Below, in pieces: positions 60,256 to 64,000 of a stretch of DNA of 64,000 nucleotides (position 1 is the first letter of the stretch; every line of letters begins with the position of its first letter). The DNA comes from Conus ventricosus. Its lineage: Eukaryota; Mollusca; Gastropoda; Neogastropoda; Conidae. The translations under genes were made by a program, and so were the position numbers. Location: assembly GCA_018398815.1 (NCBI GenBank), contig CM031614.1, forward strand, positions 51,407,941-51,471,940, read 5' to 3'. The notes under the pieces were generated by a model. That model worked only from the letters and a program-made list of their open reading frames with translations. It was not told the origin of the DNA and made no database searches.

Positions 60256-60468
60256 TCACATCCAGTGGACATTACACAATGGCATCTGCCAGGGAGCTGT
60301 AAGTCCCTTCACGTCTTAATGAAATGCCCTGTGCGTGCCTGCACCCTATGTGAACACAGCGCAGGCTCCCAAGGGTGGTGCAGGATTGCTCCCAGCTGGT
60401 TGGTTCGGTTTTTAAGAACAGTATTCTCTGGGTCCCACTAATACCTGTATCTTTTCATTTTTCTATTC
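60256..60468. other. ~210-bp insertion in the 31-bp array
   Basis: Unrelated sequence between array units, moderately GC-rich. It has an open minus frame with T-E-P-T-S-W-E-Q-S-C ending in a stop. Not assigned to any element. Confidence 0.4.
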
Positions 60469-60560
60469 GAGTACGCGGACGTAGGGAACGACACCACCGA
60501 GCACATGAATGCAGGAATTATGACACGCCAAAGTACATGATGTCGGGATAATTAACATAC

Positions 60561-60675
60561 CCAATTACATTGACGTCAGGGGTAGCAGGGCGGGTCCAGG
60601 AGACTTGAACTCCCGACTTGCCGGACGGGGCAGTTTCGGTCCGTGATTTGGGGCATCGCAAGCGGAATCTGGGAG
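60561..60675 (-). CDS. Half-HYR exon upstream of the SVEP1-like gene
   Basis: Exon of 115 nt, phase 1 in and phase 2 out; acceptor TGTTGTCCAG|CTCCC, donor ATTGG|GTATGT. It encodes R-L-R-C-P-K-S-R-T-E-T-A-P-S-G-K-S-G and V-Q-V-S-W-T-R-P-A-T-P-D-V-N-V-I, the N-terminal half of a hyalin repeat. Unlike e3 and e6, this HYR is split by an intron; the second half should start with one base completing the codon and was not found in the window. The exon end plus donor is repeated as a 31-33-bp minisatellite in the downstream intron. It could be a 5' exon of the same gene or part of a tandem paralogue. Confidence 0.65.
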
Positions 60676-61050
60676 CTGGACAACAGACAGTAGTAGCATC
60701 CTGAATATGGCAAATGCATCCAGTTACCACACTCCTCTCTCTGTCTCTGCCTGCATCAACATGGGACAACATTGACTAAGGTAAAGAAATGACACCTTTG
60801 ATGTCTAGACAATCAAAGATCTTGTGCTTAGGAGATTGGCGACTCTTACACTTCACAAAGTGAAAACAGTCTCGAAGAATTGTCTGTTATGAGTGCATGT
60901 TTTCCCATCCATCCCCGCCCCACTTTCTTTTGTCTGTCTGTCTGTCTGTCTGTCCATCTATCTATCATCATGATGTTTGTATGTAATACGTATGTCAACA
61001 GTCAGCAGGTTTACATCAAATACATACGTATGTGTATGTGTAAATATTTC
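60676..61050. other. Unique stretch upstream of the half-HYR exon
   Basis: (TCTG)n at 60929-60952. No exon recognised. Confidence 0.4.
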
Positions 61051-61052
<2 letters not shown>

Positions 61053-61104
<52 letters not shown>

Positions 61105-61176
61105 GTCAAGTCAAATAAAAATTACCTTTATTTAGGGTTAAGGAATAAGCTGAACAGCTGTTTTTGAATTATTCCC

Positions 61177-61250
<74 letters not shown>

Positions 61251-61266
61251 TGTGTGTGTGTGTGTA
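61053..61266. repeat. (GT)n microsatellites
   Basis: GT 61053-61101 and 61180-61265. Confidence 0.97.
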
Positions 61267-61838
61267 TTTGCGAGCGTACGTGAGTTTTTTGTATACATGA
61301 ACATTATCAATCAAACATACTCATTACACCATAATTATATTCCGTACATCCTATACGGTAGTTGGACACACATGAGTTCTATTCGCAGAGAAAAAACACA
61401 TATGATTGTGACCCATGAAGAAGTTAATGTAGTAAACCAGGAACATTATACACATCTACCTCACGAGTGGTTTACGGTGTTCTGTCTTTTTCTGACAAGT
61501 TTCCCTCGTCAAGATTCTACGCTATTATTGCGCATGCACCGTCACATTCCACGACCGATTTGGACGTGCTGAGCGAATGAGGACTGTCACGAGTTAAGGC
61601 CATGAGACAAAGGCCTGATTTATGATAATGAAGAGCATTTTGCGACGATTTTACGAGTCCGATCACAATTGGTCGTAAACCACACCTCGTCTTCGTGTGA
61701 CTGGGGCTTATTCTACCTATGTACGTTAAGTGCTTTTTGCGAGGTTCAACAGAGCTTAGAGGGCGCTCTCTTTTGGGTTTAAAACGTGAAGAAACATAAT
61801 CATGCAGCGTGACAATATTAGAGAGACACATCCCCTTG

Positions 61839-61840
<2 letters not shown>
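61267..61840. other. Unique stretch
   Basis: No gene recognised. Confidence 0.4.
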
Positions 61841-61883
<43 letters not shown>

Positions 61884-61946
61884 TCGCGCGCGCTCCTCGC
61901 GCACGCACGCACGCACACACAAACACACACACACACACGCTCGCGC

Positions 61947-62015
<69 letters not shown>
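61841..62015. repeat. (AC)n-(GA)n microsatellite
   Basis: AC 61841-61881, AC 61915-61938, GA 61949-62014. Confidence 0.97.
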
Positions 62016-62017
<2 letters not shown>

Positions 62018-62249
62018 TCGGAACTCGGAAAATTTTAATTGCAAAGGCCACCGACCTATCTGCAATGAGGTCAAGAAACAAAAATCAAATCACACACACT
62101 GACGCTGTAACATTACTACTGATCACGATCATTTACAAAACTTGCTCACACCAACTGATACATACAAAATCACACCCGTATGTAGCACTCTCCCAGACTC
62201 TCACAGCTCGCACATACAATTTCGCTCGCACTTACAATTGCGCAAGCAC

Positions 62250-62366
62250 AAAAACACACACACACACACACACACACCACACACACACACACACATGCAC
62301 AAGCATACACACAACACAACAACACACCACACCCACACAACAACACAACACACACACTCACCACAC

Positions 62367-62412
<46 letters not shown>

Positions 62413-62448
62413 TTTTTTTCATCATGATCCCTAAGAGAGGAGAGAGAG

Positions 62449-62481
<33 letters not shown>

Positions 62482-62487
62482 TCCTTG

Positions 62488-62531
<44 letters not shown>

Positions 62532-62575
62532 ACCACCACCACCACCACCACCACCACCTTTATCACCACCACCAC
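62250..62575. repeat. (AC)n, (GA)n and (CCA)n block
   Basis: AC tracts 62253-62295 and 62365-62404, GA 62437-62480, AC 62490-62529, CCA 62530-62560. Confidence 0.96.
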
Positions 62576-63055
62576 CAAGAACGACAACTCTACTCACTGC
62601 GAGAGCAAGACAGAACTCCTGCCACGCACGTCATCAGCAAGAGTGACGTCACTGCACAGGCGTCAAAACGTCATGAGCAAGCCACAATGTAGTCAAAGCA
62701 TTTAGAGTCATCTTAAATTCAATACCCGATTCATATTTAGTGCATCGTTCTGCATCCCACAATTACATGTAAATAGCAAAGAGCCAGTATGACATGAAGG
62801 AGATTCATTTAGCTTATTATGTTCTATGTCCTCTACAAGCAGGTACATTCATTTAGTAATCACTGCCGCACGCAGATAAGAAGATCTGAGTTATTCAAGC
62901 ATTATCAATAATTTTCATGTACGACATAAAAGAATGTAATTCGTTTTATTATCACCATTTAAGGTAGATGTACAAATTAATATGTGAATAAGTCACGATG
63001 TCACTTTCCTTCCTTCACTGTCAGTCTGTCTGTCTGTCTGTCTTTTATCTCTTTC
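62576..63055. other. Unique AT-rich stretch
   Basis: No gene recognised. Confidence 0.4.
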
Positions 63056-63057
63056 TG

Positions 63058-63130
63058 TATGTGTGTGTGTGCGTGGCGTGCGGCGGCGTGCGTATGCCTC
63101 TGCGTGTGTGTGCGTGTGTGCGTGCGTGCG

Positions 63131-63170
<40 letters not shown>

Positions 63171-63355
63171 TGTGTGTGCGCGCGCGCGCGCGGTGTGTGT
63201 GTGTGCGTGTATGTGTGCGTGCGATGGTGCGATTGTGCGTCGTGTGTGCGAGCGCGCGCGGGCGCGTGTGGGTGTGTATGTGTGTGTGTGTGTGTTGTGT
63301 GTGTGTGTGCGCTGCGTGCGTGCGTGCGTGCGTGCGTGCGCGCGCGCGCGCGCAT
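63058..63355. repeat. (GT)n/(GC)n block
   Basis: Alternating GT and GC tracts with GTGC repeats. Z-DNA-forming sequence type. Confidence 0.95.
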
Positions 63356-64000
63356 ATACTTTCATATCTACCTTTCAGTTGTTTGACTGCCTGTGTCTGT
63401 CTCAAAGTCTCCCTTTCTGTCTCTCAGTCTGTCTGTTTGTCTATGTCTGCTTTCCTGTTTGTCAGTCGCTCTCTGCTCCCTCTCTGTCTGTCCTAATTAG
63501 TCTGTCTACATCTATCTCCCTGTCTGTCTTTTATCTTTTTTGACCACCTGTTTTCTCTGTCTATATTCTATGCGCCTATATTATGTATGCTTGCCCCGCC
63601 TCTCCCCCCACCCCCTCTCCCTCCCACCCGCCCCCTCTTCCCCTTTCCTCCATTCCGTGGGCAAGCCGGGGGCTCTTTCGGCGCAAAGATCTCGTAGGCC
63701 CATTGCTCTTGACAGATAAAGTCAGGCCATCAACAACAGCACGCCAACGGCCACGTTTGGGCAATCTCTACCGCGCTCTAAAGGTTCTTTGCTAATTTGC
63801 CTCTATAATTTCTATAATTCTCCGACTCTGATTATGTTTATCTATTGTGTTTATCTATTGTCTTTCTTTACTGTGTCAACCTTTTTTTTTTTTTTTTGTT
63901 CTTCGTCTTTGTTCTGAAAGCTCCGTAACAATTTTCATTCCAGTCGTAACATACGACACCCGAGCTTCTTTCCTGTGATCTGGCGATTAGGTAAAGAAAA
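63356..64000. other. CT-rich then unique stretch at the window end
   Basis: (TCTG)n/(CTGT)n-rich 63370-63560, C-rich 63595-63650. No gene supported. Confidence 0.4.

Noticed and set aside
60256..60468. Exon-like frame T-E-P-T-S-W-E-Q-S-C on minus
   Set aside because: Ends in a stop, has no recognisable domain, and lies in an unrelated insertion within a repeat array.

Overview
The window looks like intron-dominated nuclear DNA from a metazoan, most likely a gastropod or other mollusc. This rests on short exons with GT-AG junctions separated by introns of several kb, very dense microsatellites and minisatellites, tRNA-derived SINEs, a Penelope-like element, and RTE-type, Jockey/CR1-type and restriction-like-endonuclease LINEs. 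No bacterial operon, rRNA or CRISPR signal was seen. No database search was possible, so the organism is an inference.

Gene content: one host gene is well supported. It lies on the minus strand, so transcription runs from high to low coordinates, and 11 consecutive exons are called (e1 at 37.4 kb down to e11 at 0.5 kb). Splice phases agree at every junction: 1-1 from e1 to e9, then 0-0 at e9/e10 and e10/e11. In order the exons encode CCP(sushi), CCP, HYR, CCP, CCP, HYR, CCP, CCP, and then three unnamed modules, the last ending in a C-P-P-G-T segment like the cysteine-rich ephrin-receptor-like repeats of SVEP1/polydom-type extracellular proteins. About 719 codons lie in the window and the gene continues beyond base 1. 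One exon (e2) carries an apparent 2-nt deletion. A half-HYR exon at 60.6 kb and two weaker exon-like pieces (57.6 and 43.9 kb) suggest a further 5' part or a tandem paralogue on the same strand.

Layout: 0.5-1.4 kb e11 and e10; 1.7-6.9 kb a 39-bp minisatellite ending in e9 and split by a 2.0-kb LTR-like insertion; 8.7-9.9 kb a LINE with a SINE inserted; 10.4-16.4 kb e8, e7, e6; 16.8-20.1 kb a ~45-bp minisatellite split by a Penelope-like element; 20.9-25.2 kb an RLE-type LINE split by a 697-bp TIR element; 26.8-28.2 kb e5 and e4; 29.5-31.2 kb three minisatellites and then e3; 34.2 kb e2; 37.2-41.2 kb e1 followed by a 3.8-kb 22-bp minisatellite; 44-50 kb microsatellites, a foldback and LINE remnants; 50.3-53.5 kb an RTE-type LINE; 56.06-56.65 kb a near-perfect 295-bp-arm palindrome; 59.3-60.7 kb a 31-bp minisatellite and the half-HYR exon.

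Main observation: at five different exons (e1, e5, e7, e9 and the 60.6-kb exon) a minisatellite has grown out of the exon-intron junction itself. Its repeat unit contains the last or first bases of the exon plus the splice site. The gene is therefore flanked by arrays of splice-site look-alikes: 22-bp acceptor copies by the hundred, 39-bp and 31-bp donor copies, and four 97-bp copies whose donors (GTAAGT) look stronger than the real one (GTGAGT). I know of no name for this recurrent arrangement within one gene.
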